Source: Spartobacteria bacterium UBA5019 (GTDB lineage: Bacteria; Verrucomicrobiota; Verrucomicrobiia; Chthoniobacterales; Terrimicrobiaceae). From it: a stretch of 12,842 bases of DNA. The stretch lies in NCBI GenBank assembly GCA_002396485.1, contig DGXZ01000037.1:25100-37941 (forward strand). The letters are read 5' to 3'. Below, piece after piece: positions 6,710 to 12,818 of this stretch. A model generated the notes under the pieces. That model made no database searches, was not told the DNA's origin, and worked only from the letters and a program-made list of their open reading frames with translations. The position numbers and the translations under genes are program-made. The number at the start of each line of letters is the position of its first letter. The first letter of the stretch is position 1.

Positions 6710-7779
6710 CATTGCCGGAAGCCACGATCACGATCGAACGGGTTGCCTACGGCGGCGCGGGAATCGGCCGCCTCCAGGATGGAAGGGTTTGTTTTGTCCA
6801 TGGAACACTCCCAGGGGAGCGGGCGCTCGTGCGGGTTGTGAAATCAAAGAAAAACCTCGTCGAGGCGGATTTGGTGAAACTTTTAGAGGCCTCTCCCCGC
6901 CGCGTTGCACCGAAGTGCCCGGTCTTTGGAGAATGCGGTGGCTGCACCTATCAGCATGCCGACTACGCACTCCAGCTGGAGATCAAAACTGCCCAGGTTG
7001 CAGAGTTGCTGCGCCGCGTGGGTGGAATCAGTGATGTTGAAGTCCGCCCCATGCTTCCCTCGCCTGAGCAGTGGAATTACCGCAACCGCCTTTCCGTTCA
7101 TACTGATCGAGGGAAGGTAGGTTTTTACCACCGGAAATCGCATCAGCTCGTGGATGTTGCCGAATGCTCAATCGCCAGCGAGGAAGTGAACCAACTTTTA
7201 ACCGAACTTAGAAAAAAACCGCCGCACCATTCTGGTCGACTCAACCTGCGAGAGGCTGGGGCAGCGCGCGGGTTCACGCAGGTCAATAGCAGCGCGGCTC
7301 ATTTACTTGCGGACGCAGTCTCCGAACTGGTCGGCGGTTCAGATTTTCTAATCGATGCCTATTGTGGATCTGGATTTTTCTCAAAAAGACTTCTCCCACA
7401 TTTCAACCGCATCCACGGGATCGAGTGGAGCGAAGGCGCCGTGCGAACCGCCAAGGAGACAGCCACGGAAAAAGAAACCTATGTCGCAGGCTCGGTGGAA
7501 GCCCACCTTTCACAAGCATTGCAAACCGGTGCTGCGTCACAGACGACGCTACTGCTCGATCCGCCATCTGAGGGTCTTTCGCCGGATGCCATGCGGGCGA
7601 TTCTGGAAAACCCTCCCGCCAGGGTTGTCTATGTCTCGTGCGATCCTGCCACTTTCGCACGCGATGCAAAAAAACTCTCGGCGCTTTACAGCATCGGGCG
7701 CGTCCAGCCCGTGGATATGTTTCCGCAAACCGCCGAGATCGAACTGGCAGCGGTCTTTGTGCTCAAAGCCCAAAAATAG
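6706..7779 (+). CDS. RNA uracil-C5 methyltransferase, TrmA/RumA (RlmD) family
   Basis: The product methylates C5 of a uracil in rRNA or tRNA using SAM and a covalent cysteine intermediate. In its 357 residues an N-terminal TRAM RNA-binding domain (about 1-60) precedes a [4Fe-4S]-type cysteine set, C71, C77 and C80 (CPVFGECGGC) with C154 (VAECSI). FTQVN (190-194) and the SAM motif DAYCGSGFF (218-226) follow. The catalytic block is VSCDPATFARD (310-320, nucleophile Cys312), with the general base probably Glu346 in PQTAEIE. The usual DPPRxG motif reads DPPSEG (285-290), an unusual loss of the arginine. The cluster cysteines and TRAM domain favour RlmD/RlmC-like rRNA methylation (m5U), but the exact target is uncertain. 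It is shorter than E. coli RlmD (433). I chose the start at 6706 because it overlaps the upstream stop by ATGA. An upstream in-frame start at 6646 lies inside the previous gene. Confidence 0.9.
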   Translation: MTLPEATITIERVAYGGAGIGRLQDGRVCFVHGTLPGERALVRVVKSKKNLVEADLVKLLEASPRRVAPKCPVFGECGGCTYQHADYALQLEIKTAQVAELLRRVGGISDVEVRPMLPSPEQWNYRNRLSVHTDRGKVGFYHRKSHQLVDVAECSIASEEVNQLLTELRKKPPHHSGRLNLREAGAARGFTQVNSSAAHLLADAVSELVGGSDFLIDAYCGSGFFSKRLLPHFNRIHGIEWSEGAVRTAKETATEKETYVAGSVEAHLSQALQTGAASQTTLLLDPPSEGLSPDAMRAILENPPARVVYVSCDPATFARDAKKLSALYSIGRVQPVDMFPQTAEIELAAVFVLKAQK

Positions 7780-7780
7780 C

Positions 7781-7827
7781 AGCTTGAAGCTCCCATCTGC
7801 GAAATTTCCGGAATTCGTTCCTTTTTT
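7781..7827 (+). terminator. Weak hairpin plus T-run after the RNA methyltransferase gene
   Basis: Two bases after the stop codon lies AGCTTGAAGCT (7781-7791, 5-bp arms). Next comes an AT-rich imperfect stem formed by CGAAATT (7800-7806) and AATTCG (7812-7817), followed five bases later by a run of six T (7822-7827). This could be a weak intrinsic terminator or just a structured 90-bp gap. The stem is short with a bulge, so the call is tentative. No other feature is seen between 7780 and 7869. Confidence 0.2.
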
Positions 7828-7869
7828 GGAGTTGCGCGCTACCGCAATGCCAACGAACCTGCGCGCATC

Positions 7870-8442
7870 ATGTCACTGGGTTTCCTGAAATCTTTCCTAC
7901 GCAACCCCTCAACACTTGGGGCCATCTGGCCATCCTCACCCTTTTTGGCCGAGGAAATGGTTCGCGCATCGGATTTGCACGCAGCATCCAGCGTCGTAGA
8001 ACTCGGCCCAGGTAGCGGGGCTTTTACCGGTCACATACTTGCCAACTTACCGACTGGAGCACGCTTCGCAGCTATTGAAAAATGCCCGATTCTCGCCAGA
8101 GAAGTCTCGGGCAAATTTCCCGAAGCCCGAATCATCGAAGGCTGCGCAACACGCTTGAGCGATCATTTGAATACGGAAAATATTCCGCGTCCAAATGCGA
8201 TTCTCTCCGGCCTTCCCTGGGCTATTTTCGATGCAGGCCTGCAAACCTCGATTCTCAATGAGGTTCACGGGACATTGGCGGAGGGCGGAGTTTTTTCGAC
8301 ATTTGCCTACTACGGCCCCCACCGACTGGCTGCGGGACAGAGATTCAGGAAGAATCTCGAACGCACCTTCAGCCATGTGTGCCGGAACCCGGTTGTGATG
8401 CGGAATTTTCCTCCAGCGTTCGTTTATTCCTGCAAACGCTGA
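7870..8442 (+). CDS. PmtA-like SAM-dependent methyltransferase (phospholipid N-methyltransferase family)
   Basis: The 190-residue protein resembles the rRNA-adenine-dimethylase-like phospholipid N-methyltransferases (PmtA type). It has an N-terminal FLRNPSTLGAIWPSSPFLAEEM stretch (9-30), the SAM motif VVELGPGSGAFTGHIL (42-57), an acidic motif II ending in Glu70, EARIIEGCA (85-93), and SGLPWAIF (113-120), which takes the place of the NPPY-type motif IV. It ends in NFPPAFVYSCKR. In PmtA enzymes this architecture methylates phosphatidylethanolamine towards phosphatidylcholine at the inner membrane face. The specific substrate here is an inference, as relatives of this family are often annotated only generically. 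The ATG at 7870 gives the standard family N-terminus. It follows two other methyltransferase genes in the same direction and overlaps convergent maf by 19 bases. Confidence 0.82.
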   Translation: MSLGFLKSFLRNPSTLGAIWPSSPFLAEEMVRASDLHAASSVVELGPGSGAFTGHILANLPTGARFAAIEKCPILAREVSGKFPEARIIEGCATRLSDHLNTENIPRPNAILSGLPWAIFDAGLQTSILNEVHGTLAEGGVFSTFAYYGPHRLAAGQRFRKNLERTFSHVCRNPVVMRNFPPAFVYSCKR

Positions 8443-8993
8443 GTGCCACGCAAAACTTCGCCAAGTCGCTCCATGGGGAGGCCGATGACATTGCTGACCG
8501 AGCCTTCGATTTTGGCAATGAGACGACCACCGTCATCCTGTGCCGCGTAGCCGCCAGCTTTGTCGAGCGGGTTAATGGATTCGAGATAGCTCTCTATGGA
8601 CTCAGCATTGAGATCATGGAATGTCACCATTGAGTGTTCGGCAAACTCTACGCAGCCTGACAGCCTCCCAACAACGACTCCAGTGACCACTTCATGGGTT
8701 CTGCCAAGAAGCGAAGCCAGCATTTGACGGGCTTCAGCAAGGTCTGCAGGCTTGCCGTAAAATCTCCCACCGAGCCACACGACCGTATCTGCAGCCAGAA
8801 TATAATCGTCAGGACGCCGTGCCGCTATGGCACGCCATTTCAACCGGGCATTTTCCAGCGCCAAATTATCGGGGGTCAGTGAGTGGTCTTCAATTTCCTC
8901 GGCGCCGGAAACATCAACCTCTACCTGGAAACCTGCCTCTTTTAAAAGGTGCAGGCGACGGGGGGATGCCGAAGCAAGAACAACAGGCTTCAC
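8424..8993 (-). CDS. maf: Maf-family nucleotide pyrophosphatase (dTTP/UTP type)
   Basis: Maf proteins hydrolyse non-canonical or excess nucleoside triphosphates to monophosphates and pyrophosphate, a house-cleaning role linked to septum inhibition in some bacteria. The 189-residue sequence has SASPRR (8-13), the catalytic-aspartate block LAADTVV (66-72), FYGKP (78-82), HEVVTG (100-105), DKAGGYAAQDDGG (144-156) and IEGSVSNVIGLP (162-173). SASPRR plus ADTVV, with the QDD region, point to the YhdE/dTTP-UTP subclass rather than the YceF/m7GTP one. Length is normal. The start is GTG at 8993, embedded in a perfect inverted repeat (8987-9001). No Shine-Dalgarno is visible. It lies 15 bp after the small membrane protein gene in the same direction, so the two are probably cotranscribed. 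Its end overlaps the convergent PmtA-like gene by 19 bases. Confidence 0.94.
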   Translation of the reverse strand: MKPVVLASASPRRLHLLKEAGFQVEVDVSGAEEIEDHSLTPDNLALENARLKWRAIAARRPDDYILAADTVVWLGGRFYGKPADLAEARQMLASLLGRTHEVVTGVVVGRLSGCVEFAEHSMVTFHDLNAESIESYLESINPLDKAGGYAAQDDGGRLIAKIEGSVSNVIGLPMERLGEVLRGTQRLQE

Positions 8994-9001
8994 TGTGAAG
9001 C
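8987..9001. promoter_or_regulatory. Inverted repeat over the maf start codon
   Basis: GCTTCAC (8987-8993), one spacer base, then GTGAAGC (8995-9001) form perfect 7-bp arms that include the maf GTG start codon. In addition CAGGCTTCA recurs as a direct repeat at 8984-8992 and 9003-9011, the second copy overlapping the stop of the upstream gene. A one-base spacer makes an RNA hairpin unfavourable, so a protein-binding site or chance duplication is more likely than a translational switch. Confidence 0.2.
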
Positions 9002-9008
9002 GCAGGCT

Positions 9009-9299
9009 TCAGTGCTCCATGTCCGTGTCGTAGGCACCACGGATGCCTTCGAGCTTTTTGCGCATGGCGCGGGATGACTCGGGACGGGTGCTGATTTTGG
9101 ATGCAATGCCCCAGACAATCGGAACGAGGGCAGCGGCGCCCAGTGTGATCAAGGCCACGCCCGCATTGCGACGGGCATTATGGCCAATATTGTCGGCAAC
9201 AAGAAAGCCTGCGCCGAGACCGATTGCGACTTGCGAAAAACCCACGATTCCAGAGACCGGAAGGTTTTCGCCAAATTTGTCCAAGGAAAGCTGTGACAT
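9009..9299 (-). CDS. Small two-helix membrane protein, function unknown
   Basis: I do not recognise this 96-residue protein. It has a short polar N-terminus, two hydrophobic Gly/Ala-rich segments (about 15-37 and 46-68) joined by a basic turn HNARRNAG (40-47), and a charged C-terminal tail (69-96) with many Arg/Lys. This is a helical hairpin with the positive loop presumably cytoplasmic, placing both termini on the other side unless the topology is inverted by the basic tail. It is likely real because it has clear membrane composition, sits 15 bp upstream of maf in the same direction, and has a promoter-like sequence directly before its ATG. No enzymatic motif is seen. It could be a holin-like or envelope-accessory protein, but nothing favours either. 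Confidence 0.65.
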   Translation of the reverse strand: MSQLSLDKFGENLPVSGIVGFSQVAIGLGAGFLVADNIGHNARRNAGVALITLGAAALVPIVWGIASKISTRPESSRAMRKKLEGIRGAYDTDMEH

Positions 9300-9307
9300 G
9301 GTGATTG

Positions 9308-9336
9308 AAGCTATTCACGCACTATGGGACTTTCAA
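9308..9336 (-). promoter_or_regulatory. Candidate promoter for the small membrane protein and maf
   Basis: On the minus strand TTGAAA (9336-9331) is followed after exactly 17 bp by TAGCTT (9313-9308), three of six for the -10. The start codon at 9299 lies 8 bases beyond the -10, so the transcript would begin at or within two bases of the ATG. This would be a leaderless mRNA. It occupies nearly all of the 43-bp divergent gap with ruvX. The match is moderate and read by eye. Confidence 0.3.
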
Positions 9337-9342
9337 CCCCAA

Positions 9343-9753
9343 ATGAAAAAAGCCATCGGCATTGATCTGGGCGACGCCCGCGTGGGGGTTGCCATAAGCG
9401 ACGATCTCGGAATGCTCGCACATCCACTCGAAACAATCCCGACAAAGTCCAGCGATGTGCTGAAACGCGTGCTGGCGCTCACAACCGAACGCTCCGCACA
9501 AACAATTGTCGTCGGTATGCCAAGAAATATGAATGGCACCTTCGGACCCGCTGCGGAGAAAGCGAAGGCTTTTATCGAAGAACTCCGGCGTAAGACCGCG
9601 ATTCCCGTTGTGTCTTGGGATGAACGAATGACCACGGTCTCAGCGCAGCGTGCGCTGCAGGAGGCAGGCCGAAACACCAGGAAGCAACGCCCCATAATCG
9701 ACCAAGTCGCCGCCCAGATTATTCTTCAGAGCTGGCTCGATTCGCAGGGATGA
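9343..9753 (+). CDS. ruvX: Holliday-junction-resolvase-like / pre-16S rRNA nuclease YqgF
   Basis: YqgF/RuvX is a small RNase H-fold nuclease implicated in maturation of the 16S rRNA 5' end, and earlier in Holliday junction resolution. The 136-residue protein shows GIDLGDARVGVAISD (6-20), VVGMPRNMNGT (56-66), WDERMTT (92-98) and IDQVAAQIILQSWLD (119-133). Asp8, Glu94 and Asp120 are the likely metal-binding acidic residues. The frame is open for 100 codons further upstream, but that stretch is antisense to the small membrane protein gene and has no family similarity. The ATG at 9343 gives the canonical MKKAIGIDLG start and normal length. It is the first gene of a rightward unit and its stop overlaps the truA start as ATGA. 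Confidence 0.95.
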   Translation: MKKAIGIDLGDARVGVAISDDLGMLAHPLETIPTKSSDVLKRVLALTTERSAQTIVVGMPRNMNGTFGPAAEKAKAFIEELRRKTAIPVVSWDERMTTVSAQRALQEAGRNTRKQRPIIDQVAAQIILQSWLDSQG

Positions 9754-10484
9754 GATTGCAGCTGGAAATCGCCTACCATGGTGCCGGAATCAATGGGTGG
9801 CAAAGCCAGGCCTGCGGTAACACGGTGCAGGATTATTTGGAAAAGGCCTTCCTTGCTCTCTGTCGGGAGCGCATCACCGTGCATGGCGCGGGCCGTACGG
9901 ATGCTGGCGTTCACGCCGAGGCGCAATGCGCGCACGCCGATATCCCAAACGAACGCTTGAGCCTTCGGGAATGGTTGCCGGCGCTGAATGCCCACCTGCC
10001 CGATGCAATCCGCGTTATGAAAATCACGGAAGCTCCAATCGACTTCCACGCCCGATTTTCGGCGAAGGGAAAAATCTATCGCTACACGGTTTGGAATGGC
10101 CCCGCACTGCATCCATTGATGAAAGACCGTGCTTGGCATGTGCCGGGGAGCTTGGATTTCGAAAAGCTCCAGCGCGCATGCGAACTTTTTACCGGCACAC
10201 ATGATTTCGCGGCTTTTTCGCTCAGGAGGTCAAATACTCCCGAGCAAACGGTGAGAACCATTCATGCCATCGAAAACCAAATATCAACTGGAAGGATTGA
10301 CCTCACTTTTGAAGGCGAAGGCTTTCTCTACAAAATGGTGAGAATCCTCTCGGCCGCCATAATCCGCCATGCCAGCGGCAAAGTGGATATCGAAGAACTG
10401 GCAGCACACCTAAGCTCAGCCTCGGCAGCGTTTATGCATACAGCACCGGCACCGGGACTTTGTCTTGTGCATGTTGTTTATTGA
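9750..10484 (+). CDS. truA: tRNA pseudouridine(38-40) synthase
   Basis: TruA isomerises uridines 38-40 in the tRNA anticodon arm to pseudouridine. The 244-residue product has the N-terminal AYHGAGINGWQ block (8-18), the catalytic GAGRTDAGVHA motif (46-56, Asp51), RFSAKGKIYRY (102-112), GTHDFAAF (149-156), FLYKMVR (192-198) and the characteristic C-terminal APGLCLVHVVY ending. All key residues are present and the length is typical. Its ATG overlaps the ruvX stop, so the two RNA-maturation genes are coupled. The next gene, a secreted amidase, begins 38 bp downstream from the GTG I prefer. Confidence 0.96.
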   Translation: MRLQLEIAYHGAGINGWQSQACGNTVQDYLEKAFLALCRERITVHGAGRTDAGVHAEAQCAHADIPNERLSLREWLPALNAHLPDAIRVMKITEAPIDFHARFSAKGKIYRYTVWNGPALHPLMKDRAWHVPGSLDFEKLQRACELFTGTHDFAAFSLRRSNTPEQTVRTIHAIENQISTGRIDLTFEGEGFLYKMVRILSAAIIRHASGKVDIEELAAHLSSASAAFMHTAPAPGLCLVHVVY

Positions 10485-10522
10485 GTAACTTGAAAATCCC
10501 TCTCCGCTTGTTACCCTGCGGC

Positions 10523-11635
10523 GTGCGGAATCGGAATCTGGTAGCCATCATTATCTGCGTTGGGTGCTTCTTGCTAACACCTGCCGCGATGCGCGGACAG
10601 ATGAGCGACGAAGAAAAGAGACGCCTCTTTCTTCAGACCAAGGAACAAATCGAACCGGTCAGCAAGCCCACCCCAGCCGCCACACCACGGCCAAAGCCGA
10701 AACCCGCAGCGACCCCAGCCTCTAAAACAAAATCAAAACCAAAAGCCTCCCCGACCCCGCGCAAATCCAGTGTCGAAAAGGCAACGCCCACACCCACACC
10801 GGATGAAAGCGAGGACACTCCAGCACCGGAGGAGCCAAAAACGGACCCATCCTCCAAAGACAAACCAATAAAGCCAGAGTCTGACGACTATATTTTGATT
10901 CCAGGTGAGGAGACATCCCCAGTGAAGCCCTCTCCTGCCTCCACTCCAGCGAAAACTGTTGAGGAAAAGAAACCGGAGCCACCCGCTCCGGTCGCACCAC
11001 AAGTTCCAAAAGGAAAAACGCCCGCCGGCAGGCCGCTCGATGCACCGATTCTCATCGAAAAATCCGGTCTTCAGGAGGAGGCGGGTTACGAGCCGCCCGC
11101 GAAGCCGGCATTCGGCGGGTTCATGAAGCGCTACCGCTACCTGACGCCCGCAGTTCGCAAGGCAATCGATAGCGCAAAGGTCCAACGCGGTCGCTGGAAA
11201 TACATTATCGTGCACAACAGCGGAACCCGACAGGGAAACGCCCGCATTTTTGAGAACTATCACCGTAAGGTTCGTAAAATGCAGAATGGACTCGCGTATC
11301 ATTTTGTCATCGGTAACGGAAACTCCTCAGGCAATGGCCAAATCGAAATCGGCAACCGCTGGACTCGCCAAATCAACGGCGGACACGTCGCGAGCGATTA
11401 CCTCAATGACATCTCGCTGGGCATCTGCCTTGTCGGCGATCTCAACCGCGACCTCCCCACGAAGGACCAGCTGGGAGCTCTGGACGAACTCTGCAGCTAC
11501 CTCCGCGACCGTGTGGGAAAAGTCAAAGGCCGCCCCGTGATCGTCAAAGGGCACAAGGAAATCAACCCCAAGCCGACCGATTGTCCAGGAGACCGCTTTC
11601 CCCTCGGCTGGCTCCGCAAGCGCTTCGGCGGCTGA
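10523..11635 (+). CDS. Secreted N-acetylmuramoyl-L-alanine amidase (amidase_2/PGRP fold) with Pro-rich linker
   Basis: The product probably cleaves the amide bond between MurNAc and the stem peptide of peptidoglycan in the periplasm. From a GTG start it has 370 residues. A signal peptide comes first (n-region MRNRN, hydrophobic 6-22, possible cleavage near AAMRGQ, 21-26). A disordered Pro/Lys/Thr/Ala-rich linker with many TP and KP pairs follows (about 45-165), then the amidase domain (about 200-368). Zinc ligands are likely His231 (IIVHNSG), His344 (VKGHKE) and Cys354 (TDCPGD). GLAYHFVIGNG (256-266), with Tyr259, and SLGICLVGDLN (298-308) fit the fold. A longer frame opens at TTG 10460 inside truA, but it would bury the signal peptide, so I prefer 10523. 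A weak TTGAAA/TACCCT promoter (10490-10517) would start right at this GTG. Recycling versus remodelling versus division cannot be decided. Confidence 0.85.
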   Translation: MRNRNLVAIIICVGCFLLTPAAMRGQMSDEEKRRLFLQTKEQIEPVSKPTPAATPRPKPKPAATPASKTKSKPKASPTPRKSSVEKATPTPTPDESEDTPAPEEPKTDPSSKDKPIKPESDDYILIPGEETSPVKPSPASTPAKTVEEKKPEPPAPVAPQVPKGKTPAGRPLDAPILIEKSGLQEEAGYEPPAKPAFGGFMKRYRYLTPAVRKAIDSAKVQRGRWKYIIVHNSGTRQGNARIFENYHRKVRKMQNGLAYHFVIGNGNSSGNGQIEIGNRWTRQINGGHVASDYLNDISLGICLVGDLNRDLPTKDQLGALDELCSYLRDRVGKVKGRPVIVKGHKEINPKPTDCPGDRFPLGWLRKRFGG

Positions 11636-11647
11636 TCGAGATTACGC

Positions 11648-12814
11648 ATGCACGATCTTTTGCTTTGGTTTGTGGCAGGTGAGGAGAGCGGCGATGCGCG
11701 CGCTGTGGAGGTCATGCAAGCCATCAAGGCGCAACACCCGTCCGTGATCTTCGGCGGTGCCGGCGGCAACGCCATGCAGAAATTGTGCGAACAACAATTC
11801 GACAACTGGGTGCAGCACGCAGCTGTAACAGGTTTGTGGGATGTTTTAAAAAACTACGGCTACTTCAGGCATAAGTTCCACGCGATGCTTGCCGCCATCC
11901 GCGAGAAAAAACCAGATGCCGTCGTGCTCGTCGATTATCCTGGCTTCAACCTACGCCTGGCGCGGAATCTGAGAGATAACGGCTACCAAGGCAAAATTCT
12001 CTACTACATCAGCCCCCAAGTCTGGGCATGGAACAGGGGACGCATCCCAAAGATGGCGCATTTTCTGGATCTCATGATCTGCGTCTTTCCATTCGAGGCG
12101 CCGATGTATCAGGCCAGCGGACTGCACACCGTCTTCGTGGGACATCCCTTGCTGGAAGCCCTTGCAGCCAAGCGCGCAGGCATCGAGCGCGAACCGAATT
12201 TGCTCGGACTTTTTCCAGGCAGCAGGGAACGCGAAGTGAAACGGAACTTTCCTGTGATGCTCGAGGCGGCTCGTTTGGTGGCCGAGAAAATGCCAGGCAT
12301 CCGCTTCGAAGCCTCGGCCGCCGGCAACGCACGCGCCGAAAGCATGCGCAAATTGGCCGCCGGATTTCCCGTCGAAATCCGCCAAGGCAATGCCCACGAG
12401 TTGATGCAACGCGCCACGGCAGGCATCGTCTGCTCCGGAACGGCAACGCTCGAAGCCGCCTTTTTCGGCCTCCCCTACTGCCTCATCTACAAAACAGCCT
12501 GGCTCACTTTCGAAATCGGCAAGCGGCTAGTGGATGTCAACGCGCTGGGAATCGTCAATATCCTGAACAACTACCGCCTCAACCCTCCCCAAAACCCGGC
12601 CTTCACTGCCAAACCCGCTCCCCATCTCGTGCGGGAATTCATCCAAAACGACGCCACACCGAAAGCCCTCGCCAAAGAATCCCTCCGCCTTCTTCAAAGC
12701 AAATCCATCCGCGAAGAGCTGCGCTCCCAACTCACCGCCATCACCTCCCTGCTCAAAGCCGAAGGCGCGAGCGAACGAAGCGCCACCGCCCTGCTCCGCA
12801 GTCTACAGGATTAA
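11648..12814 (+). CDS. lpxB: Lipid-A-disaccharide synthase
   Basis: LpxB joins UDP-diacylglucosamine (as UDP donor) and lipid X to form the tetraacyl disaccharide of lipid A at the inner membrane, so the organism makes lipopolysaccharide. The 388-residue GT19 protein shows AGEESGD (10-16), VDYPGFNLRLA (95-105, with Asp96 probably catalytic), YYISPQVWAWNRGRI (119-133), FVGHPL (163-168), LGLFPGSREREV (186-197) and CSGTATLEAA (262-271). Near the C-terminus, after GIVNIL (301-306), the usual short turn before the xEFxQ block is replaced by an Asn/Pro-rich stretch (about 307-328), apparently a small insertion. The ATG lies 12 bp after the amidase stop without a Shine-Dalgarno sequence. It closes the ruvX-truA-amidase unit. 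A palindrome with flanking A and T runs begins three bases after its stop. Confidence 0.96.
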   Translation: MHDLLLWFVAGEESGDARAVEVMQAIKAQHPSVIFGGAGGNAMQKLCEQQFDNWVQHAAVTGLWDVLKNYGYFRHKFHAMLAAIREKKPDAVVLVDYPGFNLRLARNLRDNGYQGKILYYISPQVWAWNRGRIPKMAHFLDLMICVFPFEAPMYQASGLHTVFVGHPLLEALAAKRAGIEREPNLLGLFPGSREREVKRNFPVMLEAARLVAEKMPGIRFEASAAGNARAESMRKLAAGFPVEIRQGNAHELMQRATAGIVCSGTATLEAAFFGLPYCLIYKTAWLTFEIGKRLVDVNALGIVNILNNYRLNPPQNPAFTAKPAPHLVREFIQNDATPKALAKESLRLLQSKSIREELRSQLTAITSLLKAEGASERSATALLRSLQD

Positions 12815-12818
12815 CCAA

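Noticed and set aside
9043..9342. A 100-codon N-terminal extension of ruvX
   Set aside because: It is antisense to the small membrane protein, has no similarity to the family, and the ATG at 9343 gives the canonical MKKAIGIDLG start and length.
10460..10522. TTG start of the amidase inside truA
   Set aside because: It would place 21 Cys-rich residues before a clear n-region and hydrophobic core. The GTG at 10523 gives a proper signal peptide.
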